DNA of 64,000 bases from Sphingobacteriales bacterium (GTDB lineage Bacteria > Bacteroidota > Bacteroidia > Chitinophagales > JADIYW01). The notes beneath the pieces are model-generated. The model was not told the DNA's origin and did not search any database. It was given only the letters and a program-made list of their open reading frames with translations. Positions within the stretch are counted from its first letter, which is position 1. Every line of letters begins with the position of its first letter. The position numbers and the translations under genes were made by a program. The DNA lies in NCBI GenBank assembly GCA_016699615.1, contig CP064984.1, positions 2,922,849 to 2,986,848 of the forward strand, in the 5' to 3' direction. Of the stretch, positions 28,378 to 38,286 are shown in pieces.

Positions 28378-29166
28378 ATGACAGTTGCCACAATGCAAAA
28401 AATATATTATAGACCAATCAATAAAGAGTGTGATATATTTGAACATACATTCAAGCAAAAACTACCACTACTCTTAAAAGGACCTACTGGCTGTGGTAAG
28501 ACTAGATTTGTAGAATATATGGCTCAACAATTGAATCAAGAATTGATAACAGTTGCATGTAATGAAGACACATCAGCAGTAGATTTAATTGGTAGGTTTT
28601 TAGTAAAAGGATTAGAAACAGTTTGGCAAGATGGTCCAATCACTAAAGCAATAAGAAAAGGTGCAATTGTATATTTGGATGAAATTGCAGAAGCACGACC
28701 AGATGTATTAGTTGCTATTCATTCATTAACAGATCATAGACGAGCATTATATATAGATAAACTTGATATAGAACTACATGCACCAGAAAATTTTATGTTG
28801 GTCGCATCTTATAATCCTGGATATCAACGTGGGTTTAAAGATTTAAAACCATCAACGAAACAAAGATTTGTTGCTATGCAATTTAGTTATCCTAAACCAA
28901 ATGTAGAAGCTGAAATCATTTGTAATGAAAGTAACATAGACAAATCAACAGCAGAGAAATTAGTTAAGTTAGGGAATAAAATAAGGAATTTAGTTGATAG
29001 TGGATTGGCTGAACCTGCATCTACACGATTGTTGGTAGATGCAGCTAAGCTTATAGTTTCTGGCATACCTTCACGCTTGGCATGTGAAGTGGGTATCGTT
29101 CATCCACTTACTGATGACATTGATATTATTAATGCACTTAATGATTTAGTTTCAATGTCTATATAA
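28378..29166 (+). CDS. norQ: NorQ/CbbQ-type MoxR AAA+ ATPase
   Basis: An ATPase that activates nitric oxide reductase together with NorD, probably by helping insert the non-haem iron. 262 residues: Walker A GPTGCGKT (35-42), Walker B region IVYLDEIAEA (about 97-106), sensor-type VASYNPGYQRGFKDLKPSTK and an arginine-bearing TKQRFVAM. The C-terminal CbbQ region includes GLAEPASTRLLVDAAKLI. The stop shares one base with the norD ATG (TAATG), so translation is probably coupled. Confidence 0.9.
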   Translation: MTVATMQKIYYRPINKECDIFEHTFKQKLPLLLKGPTGCGKTRFVEYMAQQLNQELITVACNEDTSAVDLIGRFLVKGLETVWQDGPITKAIRKGAIVYLDEIAEARPDVLVAIHSLTDHRRALYIDKLDIELHAPENFMLVASYNPGYQRGFKDLKPSTKQRFVAMQFSYPKPNVEAEIICNESNIDKSTAEKLVKLGNKIRNLVDSGLAEPASTRLLVDAAKLIVSGIPSRLACEVGIVHPLTDDIDIINALNDLVSMSI

Positions 29167-30930
29167 TGGAATTTGATCAAATCATATTTAAAAAAATTCT
29201 TCAATTTACTAAAGCACTCAAAAAAAACAATGCACCTGAAAATGAAGAACACACAATATATCTTTCCGATATAAAAAACAAACTTACCATTATTGCAAGA
29301 TTGCTGAGTGGTGTAGCTATTGAAATATTTCCAGCAGAAAAATATAGTAGTTTAAAAAACAACATCTATTTCCTTCCAGAAAAATATAATAGATTTAACT
29401 CAAAGGAAAAAAACTATTTTTTTTATATCTTTAGAATATTCTATTTGTATGCGCAACAAAAACTAGACATCTATATATCAAACATTGAAGCACAAAATAT
29501 AGAAATTGCACTTCAAAAATCAGTAGAAAATTCGCCAAAAATTTTAGCTGAATTAAATTCAGAATTTCCAATATTAATGCATCAATTTAATGAAATATAT
29601 AATACAGAATTTATATCAGAAATTGATAAGAATGAATTTCAATACGAATGGTTTGGAAAACTATCAATTGATGAAAATAAGAATAACAATAACGAGCATG
29701 TAGATAAAAAAGTGAACCAATGGGAACAACTCAATGAATTAAACAAAAAATCTGTTGAGCTTAATTCTAAAGCAAAAGAAAATATAGAAATACTTGAAGT
29801 AGACAAAGAGAAACAAGAACAATACACATTAACACATAACTTTGAAAAAGTTGAAACAATTGACGATTTCAACGGAAGCTGGAGAGACTTTGATGATGAT
29901 CAAGATTTAGAAGAAAATAGTGAAGCATTAGAAGAATTAGATATGAATCAAATGGTGCGTGTAGATTCACCATCACATTCTGTGTATCATGCTGAGTTTT
30001 TTAATTCTAAAGGAATAAAAGAAAGTAAAGCTAAAATCTCTGAGGTTTGCGACAAAATTTGTTGATGAATGGGATTATCAACAAAAAAAATATAAAAAGA
30101 ATTTTTGCCAAATCTATGAGTCACAACTTAGTGAAACATCAATAGCATATACACAGAAAACATTTGAGGAACAGAATATCGTATTAAGACAACTTGAAAA
30201 AAAACTAAACAATTTTTTCAACGAATATCAAAAAATAAAAAAGCAACCAGAAGGAGAAGAAATAGACTTAGAAGCAATAACTGAAAGATTTACAGATATT
30301 CAAGCAGGAATAACACCCAAAGACAATATTTTCTTGTCTAAAAGAAAAAATATCAAAGACATAGCAATATTAATTATTACAGATATCAGTTTATCTACAG
30401 ATGGATATGTAAATGACCATAGAATTATTGACACAGAAAAACAATCATTATTACTTTTTGGCGAAATCTTACATAAATACAACACACAATTTCAAATTGA
30501 TGTATTTTCTAGCAAAACAAGAAATCATTGCGACTATCATACAATAAAAAAATTTAATGATGATTGGGATAAACAAAAACACCATATTGGAGCAATTCAA
30601 CCAAAAGGCTATACAAGAATTGGCGCAGCAATACGAAACGCACATGAACAGCTAAAAAATATTAATACAAAAAAGAAATGGCTTTTATTATTAACTGATG
30701 GAAAACCAAATGACTACGATAGATACGAAGGGAAATATGGTATAGAAGATATAAAACATGCCATAAAAGAAGTACGAAACAACGATATTCATGTATCAGC
30801 ATTGGCAATTGACAGTAATGCTAAATTTTATTTACCACAAATGTTAGGCAAAGGCGCATTTCAGATTATACACAAACCAAGTTTTTTACCAGAAGCTTTA
30901 ACAAATATGTATTTAAAACTCATTGAATAG
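29166..30930 (+). CDS. norD: NorD, von Willebrand A-domain activator of nitric oxide reductase (one frame break)
   Basis: Partner of NorQ. The first frame (29166-30065) has an N-terminal helical region and an acidic linker ending SVYHAEFFNSKG. The other frame gives FVDEWDYQQKKYKKNFCQIY, a helical stretch, and the VWA domain: ILIITDISLSTDGY (MIDAS DxSxS), TRIGAAIRNAHEQL, LLLTDGKPNDYDRYEGKYG and ALAIDSNAKFYLPQMLG. The break lies within about 30022-30055; removing one A from 30033-30036 gives AKSLRFATKFVDEWD. Unlike most breaks in the window this looks like a gained base. Repaired length 587 residues. The separate frame beginning at 30334 is the C-terminal half, not its own gene. Confidence 0.85.
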
Positions 30931-30997
30931 TTATATTATTTTGATTAATTGAATTATTGTATCTTTAGTAATAATTTTAATCAAATAATACAATTAT

Positions 30998-31516
30998 ATG
31001 GATGAAATTAAAATTACTAAAGCAACAGTAAATGAATTAATGCTTTTACAAAGTATAGCGAAACAAACCTTCTACGAAACATTTGCATCATATAATTCAG
31101 AAGAAAATATGTCAAAATACTTAGCAGAGAATTTTGCAGAAGATAAAATATTATTAGAAATAAATAATACTAATAGTGAGTTCTATTTTGCAATATATCA
31201 ACACAAAGAAATTGGATATTTAAAAATAAATTTTGGAATAGCACAGACAGAAAAAACAACAAACAATTCACTTGAAATAGAAAGAATATATGTATTGAAA
31301 GAATTCCATGGGAGAAATGTTGGTCAATTACTATATGAGAAAGCAATAAAAATTGCCAAAGCTAGAAAAGTAAATTATGTTTGGTTGGGTGTTTGGGAAA
31401 ATAACAAAAGAGCGATTAATTTTTATAAGAAAAATAATTTTATTGAGTTTGATAAACACATTTTCAAACTAGGAGATGAGTTACAAACAGACATAATGAT
31501 GAAACTTGAAATCTAA
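30998..31516 (+). CDS. GNAT family N-acetyltransferase
   Basis: 172 residues. The acetyl-CoA-binding motif A is seen as IERIYVLKEFHGRNVGQLLY followed by a helix, and motif B as NNKRAINFYKKNNF. This is the RimI/PhnO-like layout. The acceptor cannot be told from sequence. A near-consensus -7 element (TATCTTTA) lies about 30 nt upstream, so it is probably separate from norD. Confidence 0.85.
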   Translation: MDEIKITKATVNELMLLQSIAKQTFYETFASYNSEENMSKYLAENFAEDKILLEINNTNSEFYFAIYQHKEIGYLKINFGIAQTEKTTNNSLEIERIYVLKEFHGRNVGQLLYEKAIKIAKARKVNYVWLGVWENNKRAINFYKKNNFIEFDKHIFKLGDELQTDIMMKLEI

Positions 31517-31586
31517 ACATTACAAATAGTTTATCAATAGTACATTATCAAAAAAAACAATCATTTTTTTGGTCTTGAATATTTTG

Positions 31587-31594
31587 TATATTTG
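31587..31594 (+). promoter_or_regulatory. -7 element for ffh
   Basis: TATATTTG, 24 nt before the ATG at 31619. Confidence 0.55.
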
Positions 31595-31618
31595 CTAAAA
31601 TTTTTGAAAAGATAATTT

Positions 31619-32920
31619 ATGTTTGAGAATTTACAAGACAAATTAGACGTAGCGTTTAAAAACCTAAAAGGACAAGGCAAAATCACTGACCTTAATATTG
31701 CCACAACTGTAAAAGAAATCAGAAGAGCATTGGTAGATGCTGACGTTAATTATAAAATTGCCAAAGATTTTACAGATGTCATCAAAGACAAAGCACTTGG
31801 ACAAAATGTTTTAACTGCAGTTTCGCCAGGACAATTAATGGTAAAAATTGTAAATGACGAACTAACAACTTTAATGGGCGGTTCTGTTGTAGAATTGAAT
31901 GTAAAAAACAATCCGACAGTAATTTTAATCGCTGGACTTCAAGGTTCTGGTAAAACAACATTTTCAGGAAAATTATCATATTATCTAAAAAACAAACTAA
32001 ACAAATCTCCATTATTAGTTGCTTGTGACGTGTACAGACCAGCAGCTATTGAACAATTAAAAGTTTTAGGAGAACAAAATAAAGTAGAAGTTTACGCTGA
32101 AATAGAGAATAAAAATCCAGTTGAAATAGCACAAAATGCCATTCAATATGCTAAACAAAAAGGTTACAATGTAATAATAGTAGATACAGCAGGACGTTTA
32201 GCAGTTGATGAGCAAATGATGGATGAAATTGCAAATGTAAAACAAGCCATTCAACCACAAGAAACACTGTTTGTTGTAGATTCTATGACTGGACAAGATG
32301 CAGTAAATACAGCAAAAGCATTCAACGATAAAATTAATTTTGATGGTGTAGTTTTAACCAAATTAGATGGTGATACACGTGGTGGTGCTGCACTTTCTAT
32401 TAAATATACAGTAAACAAACCTATAAAATTTGTGAGCCGTGGCGAGAAAATGGATACACTTGATGTATTCTATCCAGATAGAATGGCGAACAGAATCTTA
32501 GGTATGGGCGATATCGTATCGTTTGTAGAAAAAGCTCAAGAACAATTTGACGAAAAAGAAGCTCAACTTTTAAATAAAAAAATTGCCAAAAACCAATTTG
32601 ATTTTAATGATTTCTTACAGCAAATCAATCAAATCAGAAAAATGGGTAACCTAAAAGATTTAATGGCAATGATTCCTGGTGTTGGAAAAGCAATAAAAGA
32701 TATAGATATTGATGACAATGCTTTCAAAAAAATTGAAGCAATGATATTTTCTATGACACCAGAAGAAAGAACAAATCCAGATGTATTAAATGGTAAGAGG
32801 AGAGAACGAATAGCAAAAGGAAGTGGTAGTTCAATACAAGATGTAAATAATTTTGTAAAACAATTTGACCAAATGAAAACTATGATGAAGAAATTTCAAG
32901 GCATGGGCATGAAACGCTAA
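31619..32920 (+). CDS. ffh: signal recognition particle protein
   Basis: SRP54 homologue binding 4.5S RNA and signal sequences during co-translational targeting. 433 residues in N-G-M order: helical N domain (1-90), GTPase with GLQGSGKTT (106-114), RPAAIEQLK, VDTAGRLAVDE and LTKLDGDTRGGAA, then a methionine-rich M domain (FSMTPEERTNPDVL to MKTMMKKFQGMGMKR). The stop codon overlaps the convergent Rieske gene by 4 bp. No SRP RNA gene was recognised in the window. Confidence 0.96.
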   Translation: MFENLQDKLDVAFKNLKGQGKITDLNIATTVKEIRRALVDADVNYKIAKDFTDVIKDKALGQNVLTAVSPGQLMVKIVNDELTTLMGGSVVELNVKNNPTVILIAGLQGSGKTTFSGKLSYYLKNKLNKSPLLVACDVYRPAAIEQLKVLGEQNKVEVYAEIENKNPVEIAQNAIQYAKQKGYNVIIVDTAGRLAVDEQMMDEIANVKQAIQPQETLFVVDSMTGQDAVNTAKAFNDKINFDGVVLTKLDGDTRGGAALSIKYTVNKPIKFVSRGEKMDTLDVFYPDRMANRILGMGDIVSFVEKAQEQFDEKEAQLLNKKIAKNQFDFNDFLQQINQIRKMGNLKDLMAMIPGVGKAIKDIDIDDNAFKKIEAMIFSMTPEERTNPDVLNGKRRERIAKGSGSSIQDVNNFVKQFDQMKTMMKKFQGMGMKR

Positions 32921-33243
32921 TTTTTTCTTCTCAGAAAATAAATTCCTTCTTCAAACTTAAATTCATAGCAAATTAATTTGTAGTTGTTGCCATCAGTGCT
33001 TCTACCATTTTTAATTTGAAATTTATAACCATGCAATGGACAACTTATAACATCCAATTTATTACAATGTCCATGATGTAACTGCGCACCAGCGTGTGGG
33101 CAACTATTGTTCACACCAAAAATTCCTTCATCTGTTTTTACAACACAAATATCTTTGCCTTGTTCAAATATTTTAATAGGCTTGCGTAATATTGCCTCAT
33201 TAATTTTCGCCTGATTCTCAATCGAAATTTCTATCCAATTCAT
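32917..33243 (-). CDS. Rieske [2Fe-2S] domain protein
   Basis: A 108-residue soluble single-domain Rieske protein. The cluster ligands are CPHAG (Cys48, His50) and CPLHGYKF (Cys68, His71), with the standard loop spacing. Such small proteins resemble the NirD or dioxygenase-ferredoxin type, acting as electron carriers. No oxygenase or nitrite reductase is adjacent. It starts 3 nt after the stop of the aminotransferase upstream and is probably in the same operon. Confidence 0.88.
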   Translation of the reverse strand: MNWIEISIENQAKINEAILRKPIKIFEQGKDICVVKTDEGIFGVNNSCPHAGAQLHHGHCNKLDVISCPLHGYKFQIKNGRSTDGNNYKLICYEFKFEEGIYFLRRKN

Positions 33244-33246
33244 ACA

Positions 33247-34359
33247 CTAAACAATTGCTGCTTCTATAGATTTTGTAATATTGTTTAGTCCTTGCAACAA
33301 TTCATCTTGTGTTGGAAATCCAAAACCAATACGCATGTATGTATCATCTTGTTCAAACCAATGTCCTGCGCCAACAATAGTTTTATAATCATTAAATAAA
33401 ACAGAATAAAATTGATTGGTATCTACTTTGTATTCGTCTTTTATTTTTGGAAAACAAACCACACCAGCATTTGGATCAGTCCAAATCATGTATTGTTGCT
33501 GTTCCATCCATGCTTTCATCAAAATAAAATTAGAATTAATGTGTTTATGTACATCATACAATATTTTTTCATGCTGGTAGAATACTTGTAAAGCAATTGC
33601 CTCATCAACTACTGAATTACAAATAATAATTTGTTCTTTAGCAGCTAAAAAATCATGCATCAGTTGCTTATTTTTATTAATCAACCAACCAATTCTAATG
33701 CCTGGCACACCAAATGCTTTTGATTGAGAACATACGGAAATTACGTTATTAGAAATAGAGGCAAAATAAGGTAATCTTTCAGTTTTAAAATTCAAATATC
33801 TATACGTTTCATCTACTAAAACATAGATATTCTTTTGTTTGGCATACAATATAACTTCTTCAATAATATCAGAATCAAACACAATTCCAGTTGGATTGTG
33901 TGGCGATGTAAATGATATAAGTTTAGTATTAGGTTTTATTTTGCTAATAATATCACTTACGGAAAACTGAAAATTATTTTCAAGTTTCAAATCAACATAT
34001 GTTATTTCACAATCTATGGCACGTGGTGTTTCAATATTTGTTGCATAGTTTGGTCTTAATACAATTAGATGATCATTATTTTGTAATAATGTAGTAGAAA
34101 TAATGAATAATGCAGTAGCAGCACTTGGACAAACTAATACATCATCTTCATCTAAATTAGGTTCATTGTTTATTATTGCTTTCCTTAGTTCAATATTTCC
34201 TTTGTGTTCGCCATAGCACAACAATGTATTTTCGATATTAATATTCAAATCTTTCAAATATATATCACGAATAGAACTTTCAGCTAAATTGCAAATAATA
34301 TTTTCGTAGCCTAACTCTTCAGGAGATTCTACTTCAATGGGCATTCTTTTGTACTTCAT
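33247..34359 (-). CDS. class I/II PLP-dependent aminotransferase
   Basis: 370 residues. Visible: VCPSAATALFII (cofactor phosphate region), SPHNPTGIVF with the PLP-ring Asn, DETYRYLNF with the Asp-Tyr pair, the Schiff-base lysine in SQSKAFGVPGIRIGW, and MRIGFGFP for the carboxylate-binding Arg. The substrate is unknown. It lies between ilvE (4 nt upstream) and the Rieske gene (3 nt downstream) in a tight three-gene minus-strand operon. Confidence 0.85.
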   Translation of the reverse strand: MKYKRMPIEVESPEELGYENIICNLAESSIRDIYLKDLNINIENTLLCYGEHKGNIELRKAIINNEPNLDEDDVLVCPSAATALFIISTTLLQNNDHLIVLRPNYATNIETPRAIDCEITYVDLKLENNFQFSVSDIISKIKPNTKLISFTSPHNPTGIVFDSDIIEEVILYAKQKNIYVLVDETYRYLNFKTERLPYFASISNNVISVCSQSKAFGVPGIRIGWLINKNKQLMHDFLAAKEQIIICNSVVDEAIALQVFYQHEKILYDVHKHINSNFILMKAWMEQQQYMIWTDPNAGVVCFPKIKDEYKVDTNQFYSVLFNDYKTIVGAGHWFEQDDTYMRIGFGFPTQDELLQGLNNITKSIEAAIV

Positions 34360-34363
34360 ATCA

Positions 34364-35263
34364 TCAAAAATATTCTAAAAAGTTAGTGTCTTTTCCTGTT
34401 ACAATTCTTTTATATCTATCATGCAATAAATGTCCAATGGTATCTTCCCATTCTAATTTCAATTTGTTTTGATTTATATATCTGATACCAGCAACTTCAG
34501 CAGCTGTGCCTGTAAAAAACGCTGCATCAGCATTCAAAATTTCATCTATACCAATAAATTTTTCTACCACATCAATGCCCATTTGCTTTGCAATATCTAT
34601 TAATGTTTGTCTGGTAATGCTTGGAAATATATTAGACAAAGGTGGCACAAATAATTTTCCATTTTTTTCCATAAAAATAGATGCGCCTGCTCCAGATGCA
34701 ACATAACCTTCAACATCTATAAGCAATGCATCATCATAACCATTTTGAATTGCCTCGCGTGTAGCTAATATTGAGTTGATATAATTTCCAGTTGCTTTTA
34801 TATCTACTGGCATCGTTTTCGGATGTGGTCTTCGCCAAGATGAAATCATTATTCTCAACTCATTATTTGGATAGTATTTATTCCATTTCCAACATGTCAT
34901 CAACATATTTGGTCTATCGGCATCTACAGCACGCAAAGTCATATTTTTATCCATAAAAATAAGCGGACGAATATAGGCTTCTTTCAATTTATTTTTTTCA
35001 ACTAACTCGTAGGCAAAGTTTATCATTTCTTGCACAGTGTATGGCATTTGTATATTTAGCTTATGAGCTGAGTTTTGTAATCGTTCAAAATGTCTTCTTA
35101 CTTTATAAATATGTGTTCCATTTTCTGTTTGGTATGCTCTGATGCCTTCAAATACACCATATCCATAATGTAATGTTTGATTGAATGTGCTTACCTTAAA
35201 TTCGTCTACTTTCTTAAAAATTCCATTAAAAAATAGAATTGTCTTTTCATTGTGATACAACAT
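34364..35263 (-). CDS. ilvE: branched-chain amino acid aminotransferase (class IV)
   Basis: A fold-type IV PLP enzyme forming or degrading Leu, Ile and Val. 299 residues: FNQTLHYGYGVFEGIRAYQT, YKVRRHFERLQNSA, EAYIRPLIF, the Schiff-base lysine in VDIKATGNYINSIL, EGYVASGAGASIFM and TRQTLIDIAKQMGI, and EVAGIRYIN near the end. All are typical of IlvE rather than D-amino acid transaminase. First gene of the ilvE-aminotransferase-Rieske group. Confidence 0.9.
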   Translation of the reverse strand: MLYHNEKTILFFNGIFKKVDEFKVSTFNQTLHYGYGVFEGIRAYQTENGTHIYKVRRHFERLQNSAHKLNIQMPYTVQEMINFAYELVEKNKLKEAYIRPLIFMDKNMTLRAVDADRPNMLMTCWKWNKYYPNNELRIMISSWRRPHPKTMPVDIKATGNYINSILATREAIQNGYDDALLIDVEGYVASGAGASIFMEKNGKLFVPPLSNIFPSITRQTLIDIAKQMGIDVVEKFIGIDEILNADAAFFTGTAAEVAGIRYINQNKLKLEWEDTIGHLLHDRYKRIVTGKDTNFLEYF

Positions 35264-35391
35264 AGTATAAATATATTACAGAAATATCAGAATTCAAAAA
35301 CAACACTGGTTTTATATTTAGATTAAGCAATATTTTTTTGAATAGAATTTATTTATATTTTTCTTATTTTTAATCCAAAAAAACACAAAAT

Positions 35392-36258
35392 ATGGATAGT
35401 TTATATTACAAAGCATCTGGCAAAGCGCCAATTTCAGGAATTCTTTTAATGCTAATTGGTGGCACAATTGCAGGCATACTTTTGAGTATTGTATATATTG
35501 CATTACAATGGTTTATTCCGTTTATTTATTTAAACTTATTTATTGCTATAGGATTTGGAATTGGAACATATATGGCATTAGTATTTCTTCTCAAAAAAGG
35601 AAAAGTTAGAAATCCATCTATTGCTGTAGCAATTGCATTCATTGTAACTATTATTTCATATTATTCACAATGGGCATTGTATTTATCTTTGCTTTTACAA
35701 TCATCTGGTGGAGGCTCATTTTTTGTAAAAACGTCTTTCAACTTAGATACTTTTTTATATGAATTTATGCATCCATTTGATATTATGAATAACATTAAAA
35801 CATTAGTTGGAATTGGCACTTTTACATTAAAAGGTTCAGTTGTGAAAGGTGGATTCTTAGTATTTATATGGATAATAGAAGCTTTATTAATTATTGCTAT
35901 TGCTCCAATTTTTATTTCTGGAAATGCAAAGGAACCATTTTCTGAATTACAAGACAATTGGATGGAAGAAAAAACATTGCCAATTAATTTAAAATTCATA
36001 GAAAAAGAAAATTTACAGAATTTTAAAAACGAGTTAGAAAAAGGAAATTATTTACCTTTATTAGAATTAAAAAACAATGATAATCCTAATAAATATGCGG
36101 TACTAAAAACATATTCAATTGATGGTGATGACAAGCAATTTTTATCTATAGAAAATGTGGAAATAACTTACAATAGTAAAAATGAAGAAAAGAAAGACGA
36201 AACTGATGTCATAAAGTATTTACAGATAGCTACATCAGATTTATCAGCATTAGTTTAA
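35392..36258 (+). CDS. membrane protein of unknown function
   Basis: 288 residues. Four strongly hydrophobic helices (about 15-40, 42-65, 72-100 and 150-180) are followed by a soluble C-terminal region of roughly 100 residues with LKFIEKENLQNFKNELEKGN and many charged residues. No family recognised. The truncated globin begins 9 nt after its stop on the same strand, so the two are probably co-transcribed and the membrane protein may act with the globin. Confidence 0.6.
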   Translation: MDSLYYKASGKAPISGILLMLIGGTIAGILLSIVYIALQWFIPFIYLNLFIAIGFGIGTYMALVFLLKKGKVRNPSIAVAIAFIVTIISYYSQWALYLSLLLQSSGGGSFFVKTSFNLDTFLYEFMHPFDIMNNIKTLVGIGTFTLKGSVVKGGFLVFIWIIEALLIIAIAPIFISGNAKEPFSELQDNWMEEKTLPINLKFIEKENLQNFKNELEKGNYLPLLELKNNDNPNKYAVLKTYSIDGDDKQFLSIENVEITYNSKNEEKKDETDVIKYLQIATSDLSALV

Positions 36259-36267
36259 TTAAAAAAA

Positions 36268-36656
36268 ATGACAAAAAGAGACATTGAAAATAGAACTGAT
36301 ATTGTTGAAATAATTACATTATTTTATAAGTATAGTTATCAAGATGAAAGACTTGGAGCTATTTTCAAACACATAGCACCATTAGATTTAACGACACATA
36401 TTCCATTAGTTGCAGATTTTTGGGAAGGCATTTTGTTTGATGTATTTACTTACAAAGGAAATGTTACTGAAAACATTTTTCTGTAAACACCAAAACAAAT
36501 CTATCAAAAGAAGATTTTGACTTATGGTATAGCTATTGGCAAAAAGCTGTAGATGAATTATTTGCTGGAGAATTAGCAGAGAAAGCAAAATTCCGTGCTC
36601 AATCAATTGCAAACATTATGAGCTACAAAATGGACTATATAAATGAGAAAAAATAA
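36268..36656 (+). CDS. group III truncated haemoglobin (one frame break)
   Basis: A small haem protein of the 2/2 globin class, group III, probably involved in NO or O2 chemistry. First frame: ITLFYKYSYQDERLGAIF, THIPLVADFWEGILFD. The frame breaks in the A4 run 36470-36473; one added A gives GNVTEKHFSVNTKTNLSKED, whose His70 aligns with the proximal haem ligand His72 of Campylobacter jejuni Ctb, then LWYSYWQKAVDELFAGE and the conserved tail KAKFRAQSIANIM. Repaired length is 129 residues, normal for the group. Lies 6 kb from the nor operon. Confidence 0.85.
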
Positions 36657-36732
36657 TTGCTTTAGTAAATATTAGTATTTAATTTTAACATTTATAAACT
36701 AAATAATAAATTATTTCTTGTTAAAAAATTAG

Positions 36733-36740
36733 CATCTTTG
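36733..36740 (+). promoter_or_regulatory. near-consensus -7 element for lepB
   Basis: CATCTTTG, one mismatch to TAnnTTTG, 20 nt before the ATG at 36761. Confidence 0.35.
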
Positions 36741-36760
36741 TGCAAATAATTTTATAATAT

Positions 36761-38278
36761 ATGCTGAGTATTATTTACTTCTATTTAATTTATTACATAC
36801 TTCATTTCTCATTATTTGGTATATTCAAAAAAGCAGGCAAAAACCCAATGCATGTCTTTATTCCTTTCTTGCAAGATGTAACTTGGTTAGAAATTTTAGG
36901 TAAAAATAAAAGGAAAGCAATTTGGGGCTTGATACCATATGTCAATTATCTTTTTGCACTTACTTGGGTTACCGACACATTACATTGCTTTGGCAAAAAA
37001 TCATTCTTACATCATGCATTTGCATCGTTCTTTGGTTTTATCTCATTTATATATATTGGTTTTTTTGATAAAGATGCAAAATACCTTGGGCCATTATTTG
37101 CCAACAACAATAAAATAAAAAGAAGCACTGTAAGAGAATGGTCTGATGCAATTGTTTTTGCCGTTATAGCTGCAACATTTGTACGTATGTTTACCTTAGA
37201 AGCATACAAAATTCCGACAACATCAATGGAAGGTTCTTTGCTCGCAGGTGATTTCCTATTTGTATCTAAATTTAACTATGGCGCAAGAATACCTCAAACA
37301 CCATTAGGTATACCATTTTTCCACCATTCATTACCAAATAATTTAGGGAAAGCATATTCAAAGCTTATTCAATTACCATACAAACGACTACCAGGATTTG
37401 AAGATATAAAAAGAGGCGATATTGTAGTATTCAACTATCCAGGTGATGCCATAGAAAACCCTGATCGTCCTGTTGATAAAAGAGAAAACTATGTAAAAAG
37501 ATGTGTGGCAATATCTGGCGATACATTACAAATAATAGACAGACAATTATACATCGACCATAAAAAACAACCACACTACAAAGAAATGCAGATGATGTAT
37601 GATGTAATTCTAAACAAAAAACTTGATAGAGCAGCATTGGATAAATTTGGTATGCTTTGGTTTTACGATGTTGCTGGATTTAATTTTGCTGATGGATTTG
37701 GGAATCCAGTTGAGCCATTAGATGCTATGCACAATATAATGGACAACTATCTTGCAAATAATGATACAATTACACTTTTACTAACGAACAATCAAATCAG
37801 TCAGCTAAAAGAAAATGGTTATATAAAAAATATTATTAGTCATCCAAATTTAGAAAGCGCAGCATGGATTGAAGATATTTTTGTAGCACCTGCAATTTTT
37901 AAATGGACAGTAGATAATTTTGGTCCGATTGTAGTACCATACAAAGGAATGTCTATAGAATTAACAACAGAGAATTTTGCAAAATATTATTCTACAATCA
38001 AATATTTTGAGAAAAAAACTATTGAAAGAAACAATAATAACCAAATTATTATTGACGGAAATATTGCAACAACATTTACTTTTAGTCAAAATTATTTCTT
38101 TATGATGGGCGATAATAGACATAATTCATTAGATTCACGCTATTGGGGATTTGTACCAGAAGACCATGTTGTAGGCAAACCATTGTTTGTATGGTTTTCT
38201 ATGAACAATTTTGAAGAATTTCCAAAAAATATAAAATGGAATAGAATATTCAAAAGTGTAACTAGTTTATGTAAATAA
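36761..38278 (+). CDS. lepB: signal peptidase I
   Basis: Removes signal peptides at the inner membrane. The N-terminal part has membrane helices (about 1-22, 55-75, 85-102 and 128-146), followed by the catalytic Ser155 in IPTTSMEGSLLAGD and the general-base Lys247 in YVKRCVAISGD. The C-terminal box is FMMGDNRHNSLDSRYWGFVP. A long insert between the two boxes brings it to 505 residues; such large S26 forms are usual in Bacteroidota. Confidence 0.93.
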   Translation: MLSIIYFYLIYYILHFSLFGIFKKAGKNPMHVFIPFLQDVTWLEILGKNKRKAIWGLIPYVNYLFALTWVTDTLHCFGKKSFLHHAFASFFGFISFIYIGFFDKDAKYLGPLFANNNKIKRSTVREWSDAIVFAVIAATFVRMFTLEAYKIPTTSMEGSLLAGDFLFVSKFNYGARIPQTPLGIPFFHHSLPNNLGKAYSKLIQLPYKRLPGFEDIKRGDIVVFNYPGDAIENPDRPVDKRENYVKRCVAISGDTLQIIDRQLYIDHKKQPHYKEMQMMYDVILNKKLDRAALDKFGMLWFYDVAGFNFADGFGNPVEPLDAMHNIMDNYLANNDTITLLLTNNQISQLKENGYIKNIISHPNLESAAWIEDIFVAPAIFKWTVDNFGPIVVPYKGMSIELTTENFAKYYSTIKYFEKKTIERNNNNQIIIDGNIATTFTFSQNYFFMMGDNRHNSLDSRYWGFVPEDHVVGKPLFVWFSMNNFEEFPKNIKWNRIFKSVTSLCK

Positions 38279-38286
38279 TAACATAT

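Noticed and set aside
30334..30930. Independent von Willebrand A-domain gene
   Set aside because: The frame is open far upstream of the ATG and joins norD by one indel; the MIDAS domain is the normal C-terminus of NorD.
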